Translations under genes and position numbers: made by a program
Part shown: piece by piece, positions 6,552-13,558 of the stretch
How positions within the stretch are numbered: position 1 is the stretch's first letter
Layout: the number at the start of each line of letters is the position of its first letter
Assembly: GCA_035473395.1 (NCBI GenBank)
Contig: DATIOF010000158.1
Location: forward strand, 1 to 15,958
DNA from: AC-32 sp035473395
GTDB lineage: Bacteria > Actinomycetota > Thermoleophilia > Gaiellales > Gaiellaceae
Length of the DNA: 15,958 nucleotides
Direction: 5' to 3'
The notes under the pieces: model-generated
Database searches by the model: none
Seen by the model: only the letters and a program-made list of their open reading frames with translations
Told to the model about the DNA's origin: nothing

Positions 6552-6648
6552 ACGGCTCGTACGACACCACCTTTCCATCGACCACCCGACTTTTTCCTCG
6601 GGAATTCCGCGCGCAACCGCGTGCGCATCGATCAGCGAGAGGAGGTGA
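6523..6648 (+). CDS. 41-codon ORF before the pilin gene: leader peptide or tadE-like remnant
   Basis: Begins with GTG at 6523, preceded by GGAGG at 6507-6511 (11 bases away, rather far). It encodes 41 residues, the first ten of which resemble the TadE start (MTKRIARKIE). The next part is basic (RLVRHH) and the last 18 residues look non-coding, with falling third-position GC. The stop TGA (6646-6648) lies inside the pilin Shine-Dalgarno, so ribosomes ending here would sit on the pilin initiation site; this could couple pilin translation to the small ORF. It may instead be a decayed copy of a tadE 5' end. No transmembrane segment or prepilin motif is present. Real translation is unproven. Confidence 0.3.
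   Translation: MTKRIARKIERLVRHHLSIDHPTFSSGIPRATACASISERR
6640..6648 (+). promoter_or_regulatory. Very strong Shine-Dalgarno of the pilin gene
   Basis: AGGAGGTGA is a full-length complement of the usual 16S rRNA tail, with 8 bases between GGAGG and the ATG at 6654. It decides the pilin start over the upstream in-frame GTG at 6621, and predicts heavy translation as expected for a major pilin. It includes the stop codon of the small upstream ORF. Confidence 0.85.
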
Positions 6649-6653
6649 CACAG

Positions 6654-6842
6654 ATGCTGAAGCTCTTCACTTTCGTGCAGACCGCCGCTTACTCGCTCCG
6701 CAATCGCGAGGAGGGGCAGACGATGGCGGAGTACGGCGTGGTTCTCGCCGTGATCACGCTCGCCGTGATCGGTGCGATCACGCTCCTCTCCACCCATGTC
6801 CGCACCGCTATTTCGAACGTCGCCGGCATTCTGCCGAGCTAG
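6654..6842 (+). CDS. flp: Flp-family type IVb major pilin
   Basis: The 62-residue structural subunit of the Tad pilus. The prepilin peptidase site is clear: G21 precedes Q-T-M-A-E-Y, so cleavage after G21 puts Glu at +5 and Tyr at +6 as in all Flp pilins, leaving a mature 41-residue peptide. Residues 28-46 (GVVLAVITLAVIGAITLLS) form the hydrophobic helix that anchors the precursor and later packs the filament. The 21-residue leader is charged before the cut (RNREEG). First gene of the pilus operon, with the strongest ribosome binding site in the window and a stem-loop right after it, both consistent with high expression. The maturing peptidase is not encoded here. Confidence 0.95.
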   Translation: MLKLFTFVQTAAYSLRNREEGQTMAEYGVVLAVITLAVIGAITLLSTHVRTAISNVAGILPS

Positions 6843-6866
6843 CAAGACCGCAGTTTCTCCGGTAGG

Positions 6867-6890
6867 GGGCCCCTTCACGCGAAGGGGCCC
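6867..6890 (+). promoter_or_regulatory. Stem-loop between flp and tadE
   Basis: A perfect 10-bp stem: GGGCCCCTTC (6867-6876) pairs with GAAGGGGCCC (6881-6890) around the loop ACGC. There is no T tract after it, so it is not a canonical intrinsic terminator. A partial terminator or a 3'-end stabiliser that raises flp mRNA above the rest of the operon is the likeliest role. tadE starts 31 bases later without its own visible promoter. Confidence 0.7.
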
Positions 6891-6920
6891 ACTCCACCTC
6901 GATTCAGAGAAAGAGCTCCC

Positions 6921-6949
6921 GTGACCAAGTCAATTCGCCGCAAAATCGA
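6921..6949 (+). repeat. tadE start region with a partial copy upstream of flp
   Basis: Matches 6523-6551 at 22 of 29 bases, beginning at the GTG of tadE. Confidence 0.5.
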
Positions 6950-7325
6950 GTGTCGTTCCGAGCGAGGCCAGGCGCTGACCGAATTCGCGCTGGTCTTGCC
7001 CGTGCTCACGCTGCTCCTCTTTGCGGTGATCCAGTTCGGAATCGTGTTCAACAACTACGTGACACTGACGGACGCCACGCGCGCAGGAGCTCGCAAGGCG
7101 GCCGTCGGGAGACAGTCGGCCGACCCCGTCGGCGACTGCCAGACGGCGATCCGCAACTCCGCGAAAGACCTCAGCTCGGCGACCCTGACGGCCTCGTGCA
7201 CCTCGACGTGGCAGCCGGGCGCAGACGTCACGGTGAACGCAACCTACCCCTACCAAATCAGCCTGCTCGGGCTCGTCGTGAAGAGCGGCCGGCTTACGAG
7301 CACGACCACGGAGCGTGTGGAATGA
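6921..7325 (+). CDS. tadE: TadE-like minor pseudopilin
   Basis: A 134-residue pseudopilin of the Tad pilus. After a basic leader, RGQALTEFALVLPVLTLLLFAVIQFGIVF (residues 15-43) is the TadE-like N-terminal helix. G16 precedes Q-A-L-T-E, so a prepilin-type cut would leave Glu at +5 and Phe at +6. Residues 44-60 (NNYVTLTDATRAGARKA) are the usual continuation in the family. The remainder is a small extracytoplasmic domain with two Cys (C73 and C92) that could form a disulfide. Starts with GTG at 6921 behind a weak purine stretch (AGAGAAAGAG). Its stop overlaps the next start as ATGA, indicating coupled translation. It probably primes or caps the pilus; the exact role in monoderms is not known. 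Confidence 0.88.
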   Translation: MTKSIRRKIECRSERGQALTEFALVLPVLTLLLFAVIQFGIVFNNYVTLTDATRAGARKAAVGRQSADPVGDCQTAIRNSAKDLSSATLTASCTSTWQPGADVTVNATYPYQISLLGLVVKSGRLTSTTTERVE

Positions 7326-8233
7326 ACGCTCGAAGCGACCGCGGCCAGGCAACGGTCCTGACGCTCGTCCTTCTCGTCGTGCTGCTCGGCATGGCGGCGC
7401 TCGTCCTCGACATCGGGTCCTGGTACCGCGCCGACCGCGAGACACAGTCGGCGGCCGACGCTGCGGCGCTCGCGGGGGCAGAGGCGCTGCCGTCCGACCC
7501 CGCGAACGCAAACACGCTGGCCGTGCAGTACGTGGCCAAGAACGGCGGCGGAACCTCGGGCGTGACCGTCTCGAACGGTCTCGCGGCCAACGACACCGTC
7601 AAGGTGACGCTGGCCAGGCCGGCGACGGGCGTCTTCACGAGGCTCTTCGGCGTCGACTCGGTCACCGTGGGCTCACACGCGACCGCGCGCGCAAGCCTGA
7701 TGGACCAGGCGAAGTACGTCGCGCCGGTCGGCGTCAACCTCTTGCACCCCAAGCTGAAGGGCTCCCCGTCGTGCCCCTGCTTCGGCAGCGCCAACCTCAC
7801 CACCCTGCCGCTCGGCAAGACCGGCGCACCGGGCGCCTTCGACCTGATCAACATCGACGGCAGCCGCGGCGGCACCGGCCCGCCGACCCTCGCCGACTGG
7901 GTCCTCCACGGCCTGAACGGCTACATGGCCCTGGGCAACTACTACTCCGACCCCGGCGCGAAATGGAACTCGTCCCAGGTCGGCTCCGCGCTCGACCAGC
8001 GCATCGGGACCGAGCTCCTCTTTCCGGTCTACGACACGCTCGTCGGCAACGGAGCAAACGCCCAGTACCACGTCGTCGGCTGGGTCGGGTTCCACCTGAC
8101 CGCCCACACGGAGCACGGAAGCTCCGGCAGCCTCACCGGCTGGTTCACGGAAGTCGTCTGGACCGGTATCGCAGTCACCAAGGCAACCGGCGAACCCAAC
8201 CTCGGCGCCCGCGTCGTCAACCTCATCGACTGA
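7322..8233 (+). CDS. TadG-like (TadE/G N-terminal) protein with large extracytoplasmic domain
   Basis: A 303-residue pilus-locus protein. Residues 7-55 match the TadE/G-like N-terminal family: RGQATVLTLVLLVVLLGMAALVLDIG (membrane helix) then SWYRADRETQSAADAAALAGAEAL. The rest should lie outside the membrane. It has a Gly/Asn-rich body, a C151-P-C153 pair, and many aromatic residues near the C-terminus (VVGWVGFHL, GWFTEVVWTGIAV). Unlike classical TadG it has no von Willebrand A domain; that domain appears on the TadB-like protein of this operon. Start ATG at 7322 overlaps the tadE stop. The long region after residue 60 is not one I recognise. It may be a minor subunit or adhesin-like tip component; that is inference. 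Confidence 0.8.
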   Translation: MNARSDRGQATVLTLVLLVVLLGMAALVLDIGSWYRADRETQSAADAAALAGAEALPSDPANANTLAVQYVAKNGGGTSGVTVSNGLAANDTVKVTLARPATGVFTRLFGVDSVTVGSHATARASLMDQAKYVAPVGVNLLHPKLKGSPSCPCFGSANLTTLPLGKTGAPGAFDLINIDGSRGGTGPPTLADWVLHGLNGYMALGNYYSDPGAKWNSSQVGSALDQRIGTELLFPVYDTLVGNGANAQYHVVGWVGFHLTAHTEHGSSGSLTGWFTEVVWTGIAVTKATGEPNLGARVVNLID

Positions 8234-8257
8234 CCTCTCACCTAAGGACAAGGAGCA

Positions 8258-9028
8258 ATGGCATATCGAGCTAGAAACATCATGATCGCGGTCGCCCTCG
8301 CCGCTGTGGCCGCCCTGTTCACGAGCTTCTACGTGACCAGCTATAAGCGGCACGTTCAGCGCGGCGAGGACCACGTGACGGTGCTCGTTGCCAAGAAGGA
8401 CATTGCCCTCGGCGCCAGCGGCGCCGACGTCGCCGGCCAGCTCGCACCGCTGGACGTTCCCCGCAAGAGCGTCGTGCCGGGTGCGATCTCCAGCGCCGAC
8501 CAGCTGGCGGGCCTCGTCGCCACCGAGCCCACGCTCCAGGGCGAGCAGGTCACCACCCGGCGCTTCAGCCCGCGCACCAACGTCGGCGTCCGGGCTCAGC
8601 TGTCCGGCACGCTCCGGGCGGTCTCGCTCGAGGGCGACCAGAACCAGCTGCTCGCCGGCACGCTGAAGGATGGCGACACCATCGACTTCGTCGCCGCCCT
8701 GAAGAAGCCGGGCGACCAGGACCTCTACTTCAGCCGCGTCCTCGTTCGCAACCTGAAGGTGCTCCAGGCGCCGACCGCCCCGCCGCCCGGCAGCAAGCTG
8801 ACCGCCTCGGTGAGCTCGAACTACGCCGTGATGCTGGCCCTGACCGACAGCCAGGCCCAGAAGATCCAGTACATGCTGGCCAACGCCGGCGGGACCGGCG
8901 CAGACCGGTGGCACCTGGAGCTCCGGCCGGTCACGCACGACGCCGACAGCCCTGACCACCTCGACAGCTTCGAAAGCGTCCTCACTGGCGGCCTCAGCGC
9001 CGGCCAGCGGAAGACGCTGGGCCCCTAG
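8258..9028 (+). CDS. cpaB: CpaB/RcpC-like pilus assembly protein (SAF domain)
   Basis: A 256-residue single-pass membrane protein of the Tad machine. The membrane helix is at about 8-27. A SAF domain follows (about 40-105: VTVLVAKKDIALG, then LDVPRKSVVPGAIS and LAGLVATEPTLQGEQVTTRRFSP). The RcpC C-terminal domain follows it (about 108-235, with AVSLEGDQNQLLAGTLKDGDTIDFVA and YAVMLALTDSQAQKIQYML). In diderms RcpC works with the RcpA secretin. No secretin is present here, so in this monoderm it more likely guides the pilus through the wall, an inference. Start ATG at 8258 has AGGAG two bases upstream of CA-ATG. Its stop codon is part of the next gene's ribosome binding site (TAGGAGG). Confidence 0.9.
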   Translation: MAYRARNIMIAVALAAVAALFTSFYVTSYKRHVQRGEDHVTVLVAKKDIALGASGADVAGQLAPLDVPRKSVVPGAISSADQLAGLVATEPTLQGEQVTTRRFSPRTNVGVRAQLSGTLRAVSLEGDQNQLLAGTLKDGDTIDFVAALKKPGDQDLYFSRVLVRNLKVLQAPTAPPPGSKLTASVSSNYAVMLALTDSQAQKIQYMLANAGGTGADRWHLELRPVTHDADSPDHLDSFESVLTGGLSAGQRKTLGP

Positions 9029-9037
9029 GAGGCCACG

Positions 9038-10231
9038 ATGAGCAACGGCAACGAATTCGCAACCAAGAGCCCGAACCGGATCTACCTGACGGGTGACTGC
9101 GACGGGCTGCCGGACCTCCGGGAGGCGCTCGGAGCGCACCCCGAGGTCGAGCTCGTCGGGTCGGCCACGCAGGTCGCGGAGGCCGCGGCCACGCTGACCG
9201 GCGGCCACCTGCACGTCGTCCTGCACGCGACCCGCGCAGCCACGCTGCCGGTGAACGAGCTGGCGGCGATCCGCGAGCACACGCGGGCGCCGCTGATCCT
9301 GCTCGCCTCGAACGGCTCCCCGGCCCTGCTGGAGGAGGCGCTCGAGCACGACGTCGCCGACGTTCTGCTGCTCCCGCAGCTGACCGACAACGTCGTCTTC
9401 TCGATCCGCAAGGCCGGCCACGTGGCCAAGCGCCTGACCGGCGACCAGCGCCGGCACGGCCGCCTCGTGACGGTCTTCTCCCCCAAGGGCGGTACCGGCA
9501 AGACCGTGACCGCGACCAACCTCGGCACCTCGCTCGCCAAGCACTGGGGCAAGCGGGCGCTGCTGCTGGACCTCGACCTGCAGTTCGGGGACGCGGCGAT
9601 CATGCTCGGGATCGAGCCGGAGAAGACGATCTACGACCTCGTCACCGCTCCGGGTGAGCTCGACTCGGAGAAGCTCGCCGGCTACACCACCAAGCACGCC
9701 TCAGGCCTCGAGATCCTCCCCGCGCCGCTGCGCCCGGAGGACGCCGAGCTCGTCACTGAGGCGAAGCTGGCGCGGCTGCTCGAAGTCGCGCGCGAGTCGT
9801 TCGACGTGATCGTCGTCGACACCTCGCCGTTCTTCCACGGGCCGATGCTGGCCACCCTCGACCGCACCGACGAGCTCCTGCTGCTCGCCGGGCTGGACGT
9901 ACCGACGCTGAAGAACGTCCGGCTCAGCCTGCAGACGCTGGAGCTGCTCTCCTTCCCGCCCGACCGGATCAAGCTCGTCCTCAACCGGGCGAACTCGAAG
10001 GTCGGGATGAAGCCGAAGGAGGTCGAGTCGGCGCTCGAGCGGAAGATCGACTTCGAGATCCCGAGCGACCGCATCGTCCCGCTCGCGGTCAACCGTGGCA
10101 ACCCGGCCGTGCTGGCCGAGCCGAAGGCCGAGTTCTCGAAGGCCGTCCGCGCGATGGCCAAGGACCTCGTCGCCGCCCAGGCCGTGGAGAAGCAGAAGAA
10201 GAAGTTCATGGCGACCCTGGCGAGGGCGTAG
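9038..10231 (+). CDS. cpaE: CpaE/TadZ-like localisation ATPase (atypical receiver + ParA/MinD ATPase)
   Basis: A 397-residue protein expected to place the Tad machine in the cell. Residues 14-130 form a receiver-like fold whose acceptor Asp appears replaced by His63 (VVLHATRA), as in the atypical receivers of TadZ proteins. Residues 143-350 are a ParA/MinD-type ATPase. It has the deviant Walker A KGGTGKT (150-156, with the signature Lys first), LLLDLDLQFGD (175-185) and VIVVDTSP (258-264). A Lys-rich tail follows. Ribosome binding site AGGAGG (9027-9032) overlaps the cpaB stop. The cpaF start lies 4 bases past its stop. Known TadZ/CpaE proteins recruit other Tad proteins to the pole; whether this one is polar is unknown. 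Confidence 0.92.
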   Translation: MSNGNEFATKSPNRIYLTGDCDGLPDLREALGAHPEVELVGSATQVAEAAATLTGGHLHVVLHATRAATLPVNELAAIREHTRAPLILLASNGSPALLEEALEHDVADVLLLPQLTDNVVFSIRKAGHVAKRLTGDQRRHGRLVTVFSPKGGTGKTVTATNLGTSLAKHWGKRALLLDLDLQFGDAAIMLGIEPEKTIYDLVTAPGELDSEKLAGYTTKHASGLEILPAPLRPEDAELVTEAKLARLLEVARESFDVIVVDTSPFFHGPMLATLDRTDELLLLAGLDVPTLKNVRLSLQTLELLSFPPDRIKLVLNRANSKVGMKPKEVESALERKIDFEIPSDRIVPLAVNRGNPAVLAEPKAEFSKAVRAMAKDLVAAQAVEKQKKKFMATLARA

Positions 10232-10235
10232 CGCG

Positions 10236-11687
10236 ATGGGCCTTCACGACCGCCTCCATCGCCCGAACGGCTCGACCAACGGCCACGGACCGGAGCTCGA
10301 CGTGCTCGTCGGCGGTCAGGCCGAGGCGCCCGAGCGCCGGCCTGCCGACCCGTACGGGGAGCTGAAAGGCCGGATCCACCATGCCTGCATCGCGAAGCTC
10401 GGCCCGCAGCTGTACGCAGCGGGGAACGCCGACGAGTCCTCCAACGATGACCTCGCCGAGAAGGTGCTGCGCGTGGTCACCGAGCAGCTTGCGCTTGACC
10501 GGACGCCGCTGACCCGTGAGGAGCGGCGTCAGGTCACGCGCGAGATCACCGACGACATCCTCGGCTACGGCCCGCTCGAGCCGCTGCTGCGCGACGACAC
10601 CGTGACCGAGGTGATGGTCAATAACCACGACCGCGTCTACGTCGAGCGGAACGGCAAGATCGAGCTCGCCGACGCCGCCTTCGTCGACGGCGCGCACCTG
10701 CTGCGCATCATCGACAAGATCGTCTCGCAGGTCGGCCGGCGAGTGGACGAGGCCTCTCCGATGGTGGACGCCCGCCTGCCGGACGGCAGCCGCGTGAACG
10801 CGATCATCCCGCCGCTCTCGCTGCGCGGGCCGACGCTGACCATCCGGAAGTTCTCGCGCGACCCGTACACCATGGACGACCTGGTCAACTTCGGCTCGAT
10901 CTCGCCGGAGGCGGCGCAGTTTCTCTCCGCGTGCGTGCGCGGCAAGCTCAACGTCCTCATCTCCGGCGGTACCGGCACCGGTAAGACGACGACGCTGAAC
11001 GCGCTCTCCGCCTTCGTCCCGAACGACGAGCGCATCGTCACGATCGAGGATGCGGCCGAGCTCCAGCTCCAACAGGACCACGTGATCACGCTGGAGTCGC
11101 GCCCGCCGAACATCGAGGGCGAGGGCGAGATCCGCATTCGCGAGCTCGTCCGCAACGCCCTGCGCATGCGCCCCGACCGGATCATCGTCGGCGAGGTCCG
11201 CGGCGCGGAGACCCTCGACATGCTCCAGGCCATGAACACCGGCCACGAGGGCTCGCTGACCACGATCCACGCCAACTCTCCGCGCGACGCGCTGTCGCGG
11301 CTCGAGACGCTGGTCATGACGGCCGGCGTCGAGCTGCCCCACCGCGCGATCCGCGAGCAGATCTCCAGCGCGTTCGACCTGCTCGTGCAGATCTCGCGCC
11401 TGGTCGACGGCTCTCGACGCGTCACCCACATCACCGAGGTGCTGCGGATGGAGTCCGACGTCATCACCCTGCAGGACGTCTACATCGCCAAGCCGCCCGA
11501 CGAGGACGCCCCCTCGCAGGCCGGCAAGCCGGTCAACCTGCTCAATCCGCTCGAGTGCACAGGCCTGAAGCCGCAGTTCCTCGAGAAGATGGCCGCAAAC
11601 GGGGTCGCCCTGCCGCCGTCGTTCTTCGGCGACAACGCGACGTTCCGGCCGAACTACGCAGCTGCGAACTACGGCGGGTTCGAGTGA
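10236..11687 (+). CDS. cpaF: CpaF/TadA secretion ATPase (GspE/VirB11 family)
   Basis: The 483-residue hexameric ATPase that powers pilus assembly on the cytoplasmic face. The N-terminal region (40-235) includes DILGYGPLEPLL and TEVMVNN, typical of the CpaF family. The nucleotide-binding domain has Walker A GGTGTGKT (244-251), an Asp-box region RIVTIEDAAELQL (266-278), Walker B-type RIIVGEVRGAE (315-325) and the His box HEGSLTTIHANSPRDAL (337-353). All catalytic residues are present. About 35 residues of Asn/Phe/Tyr-rich tail follow the LKPQFLEKM block. ATG at 10236, four bases after the cpaE stop, was chosen; the open frame further upstream overlaps cpaE. The stop TGA overlaps the next GTG as GTGA, so ATPase and platform protein are translationally coupled. 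Confidence 0.95.
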   Translation: MGLHDRLHRPNGSTNGHGPELDVLVGGQAEAPERRPADPYGELKGRIHHACIAKLGPQLYAAGNADESSNDDLAEKVLRVVTEQLALDRTPLTREERRQVTREITDDILGYGPLEPLLRDDTVTEVMVNNHDRVYVERNGKIELADAAFVDGAHLLRIIDKIVSQVGRRVDEASPMVDARLPDGSRVNAIIPPLSLRGPTLTIRKFSRDPYTMDDLVNFGSISPEAAQFLSACVRGKLNVLISGGTGTGKTTTLNALSAFVPNDERIVTIEDAAELQLQQDHVITLESRPPNIEGEGEIRIRELVRNALRMRPDRIIVGEVRGAETLDMLQAMNTGHEGSLTTIHANSPRDALSRLETLVMTAGVELPHRAIREQISSAFDLLVQISRLVDGSRRVTHITEVLRMESDVITLQDVYIAKPPDEDAPSQAGKPVNLLNPLECTGLKPQFLEKMAANGVALPPSFFGDNATFRPNYAAANYGGFE

Positions 11688-13552
11688 GCCGCCGCGCGAG
11701 TCGCCTCCTCGTCGCCGCCGTCATCGCCGCCCTCGTCACCCCCGTCGCGGCCGGCGCCTCCCTGAGCCTGCGCGGGATCGACACGAGCGGCTACCCGACG
11801 GTTCGCGTCACCGTGGTCGCGCCGGTCGCCACGACGGCGGCCCCGCCGACGCTGACCGAGAACGGCAACCGGGTCGTCGGCCTCCACGCCGTCAACCTTG
11901 CCGCGACCAAGAGCGTCGTGATCGCGATCGACCGCTCGCGCTCGATGGCCGGGACGAAGCTCGCGGATGCCCTCGCGGCCGCTCGCGCATTCCTGCGTAC
12001 GAAGGCCCCCTCGGACAAGGTCTCCGTGGTCGGGTTCGGCTCGAAGGCAGTGCAGCTGACCCCGTTCACGCAGTCGACCGCGGAGGCCGACGACGCCCTG
12101 CGCCTGCTCAGAGTGGACTCCAAGAACGGCACGTCGCTCTACGACGCGCTGCAGCTCTCGGCGTCCTCGCTGCGCACACAAGTCGCCCGCGCGCGCGTCA
12201 TCGTCCTGCTCACCGACGGCAAGGACGTCTCCAGCCAGACCTCTCTGAAGGACGCGCTGGCAACCGCGCATGAGACCGGCACGCTCGTCTACCCGATCGC
12301 GATCGGCGGAGACGGCGCCACGGTGGCACCCCTGAAGCAGATGGCCCAGGTGACGGGCGGCAGCTTCAAGCCCGCCGCCACCAGCGCGAGCCTGAACGCG
12401 GTCTACTCGTCGATCGCGAGCGAGCTGAAGCGCACCTGGCGCGTCGAGTACGTCACCGCCGCCAGGCCGGGCGAGCAGGTGCACCTGCGCGTTGCGCTGA
12501 ACCCCGAAGGCGCGGCGTCGACCGACCTGCGAGTCCCGGGCACCCCCACGCAGGATTCTGGCGGCAGCGCGCTGCCGAGCCCTCTCTACTCACCGGTCGG
12601 CGGCCTGCTGCTGACCATGCTCGTCGCCTTCCTCGTGCTGACGGCCTGTGGGTTCCTGTTCTCCTCGGGCAAGGGGTCGTGGGTCAAGACCCGCCTCGCC
12701 CCGCACGTCGAGCGCTCCCGCACGACGCGCAAGGCGGAGAAAGGCGAGCGCCTTGCCGCGCTCGGCGGCCTCTTCCGCGCGACCGAGCAGGCGTTCGGCC
12801 ACCGGCGCATCTGGCACAGGCTCCAGCGGAAGCTGGAACGGGCCGACCTGCCGCTGCGCACGGTCGAGTTCGCCTACCTGATCGTCGGCTGCGGGTTCGT
12901 CGCCGCCTTCTTCGCAGCGGTCAGCGGACGTTCGTCGCTCGGGATCCTGATCGCCCTCGCCGTCGGCAGCGCGATCCCCTACCTGTTCGTCTCCTTCAAG
13001 GCGAAGCGCCGGATGAACGCCTTCGATGACCAGCTGCCCGACCTGCTGGTCACGCTGGCGGCCTCGCTGAAGGCGGGCCACAGCTTCAAGCAAGGCATCC
13101 AGACGATCGTCGACGAGGGCCACGAGCCGGCGAGCAAGGAGCTCGCCCGCGTCCTCACCGACACGCGCCTCGGACGGCCGATGGACGAGGCGCTCTCGGA
13201 GACGGCCGAGCGGATCGGCTCGAAGAACTTCTCCTTCGTGATCACCGCGGTGACGATCCAGCGGCAGGTCGGCGGCAGCCTCGCAGGCCTGTTCGACATG
13301 GTCGCAGACACCGTCCGCCAGCGGCAGCAGTTCGCCCGCAAGATCAAGGGCCTGACCGCGATGGGCCGGGCCTCGGCCTACGTCCTGATCGCGCTGCCGT
13401 TCTTCATCGCGTTCGCGCTCACCGTGCTCAACCCGTCCTACATGGCCCCGCTCTACAACACATCCACCGGCCACACGCTGATCATGGTCGGCCTCGTGAT
13501 GATGGCGTTCGGGTCCCTGATCCTCAAAAAGCTCGTTTCCTTCCGGGGGTAG
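11684..13552 (+). CDS. tadB: von Willebrand A domain fused to TadB-like platform protein
   Basis: A 622-residue fusion. Residues 1-24 are a signal-like helix. Residues 76-250 form a vWA domain with a complete metal site: D83-R-S85-R-S87, T150 in NGTSLYDAL, and D178 in LLTDGKD. A membrane helix (about 305-327) returns the chain to the cytoplasm. The TadB-like part follows, with GLFRATEQAFG, membrane helices (396-413, 418-436), a T2SSF domain around DQLPDLLVTLAASLKAGHSFKQGI (449-472), RQVGGSLAGLFDMVADTVRQRQQF (527-550), and two last helices (563-583, 597-615). TadB is the inner-membrane platform that the CpaF ATPase works against. The vWA would face outside and could bind pilus or wall proteins (inference). 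GTG at 11684 overlaps the cpaF stop. Confidence 0.88.
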   Translation: MSRRASRLLVAAVIAALVTPVAAGASLSLRGIDTSGYPTVRVTVVAPVATTAAPPTLTENGNRVVGLHAVNLAATKSVVIAIDRSRSMAGTKLADALAAARAFLRTKAPSDKVSVVGFGSKAVQLTPFTQSTAEADDALRLLRVDSKNGTSLYDALQLSASSLRTQVARARVIVLLTDGKDVSSQTSLKDALATAHETGTLVYPIAIGGDGATVAPLKQMAQVTGGSFKPAATSASLNAVYSSIASELKRTWRVEYVTAARPGEQVHLRVALNPEGAASTDLRVPGTPTQDSGGSALPSPLYSPVGGLLLTMLVAFLVLTACGFLFSSGKGSWVKTRLAPHVERSRTTRKAEKGERLAALGGLFRATEQAFGHRRIWHRLQRKLERADLPLRTVEFAYLIVGCGFVAAFFAAVSGRSSLGILIALAVGSAIPYLFVSFKAKRRMNAFDDQLPDLLVTLAASLKAGHSFKQGIQTIVDEGHEPASKELARVLTDTRLGRPMDEALSETAERIGSKNFSFVITAVTIQRQVGGSLAGLFDMVADTVRQRQQFARKIKGLTAMGRASAYVLIALPFFIAFALTVLNPSYMAPLYNTSTGHTLIMVGLVMMAFGSLILKKLVSFRG

Positions 13553-13558
13553 CCGCAG

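Larger units (their letters stand above)
6266..6653. other. 388-bp divergent intergenic region
   Basis: Separates the peptidase-like gene from the pilus operon and must hold promoters for both. It contains a perfect 7-bp stem (CGCGGAT at 6312-6318 with ATCCGCG at 6331-6337, 12-base loop), the hairpin chain at 6376-6512, a small ORF at 6523-6648 and the pilin ribosome binding site. I could not find a convincing -10/-35 pair on either strand. Its base composition is less GC-biased than the flanking genes near 6560-6640. Confidence 0.7.

Noticed and set aside
6266..6600. c-di-AMP (ydaO-type) riboswitch on the minus strand before the wall-hydrolase-like gene
   Set aside because: Such riboswitches often control wall hydrolases, but the expected GGGTGAATCC-like blocks are absent.
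6867..6890. Canonical rho-independent terminator after flp
   Set aside because: The stem is perfect but no T-rich tract follows, so full termination is unlikely; kept as a regulatory stem-loop.
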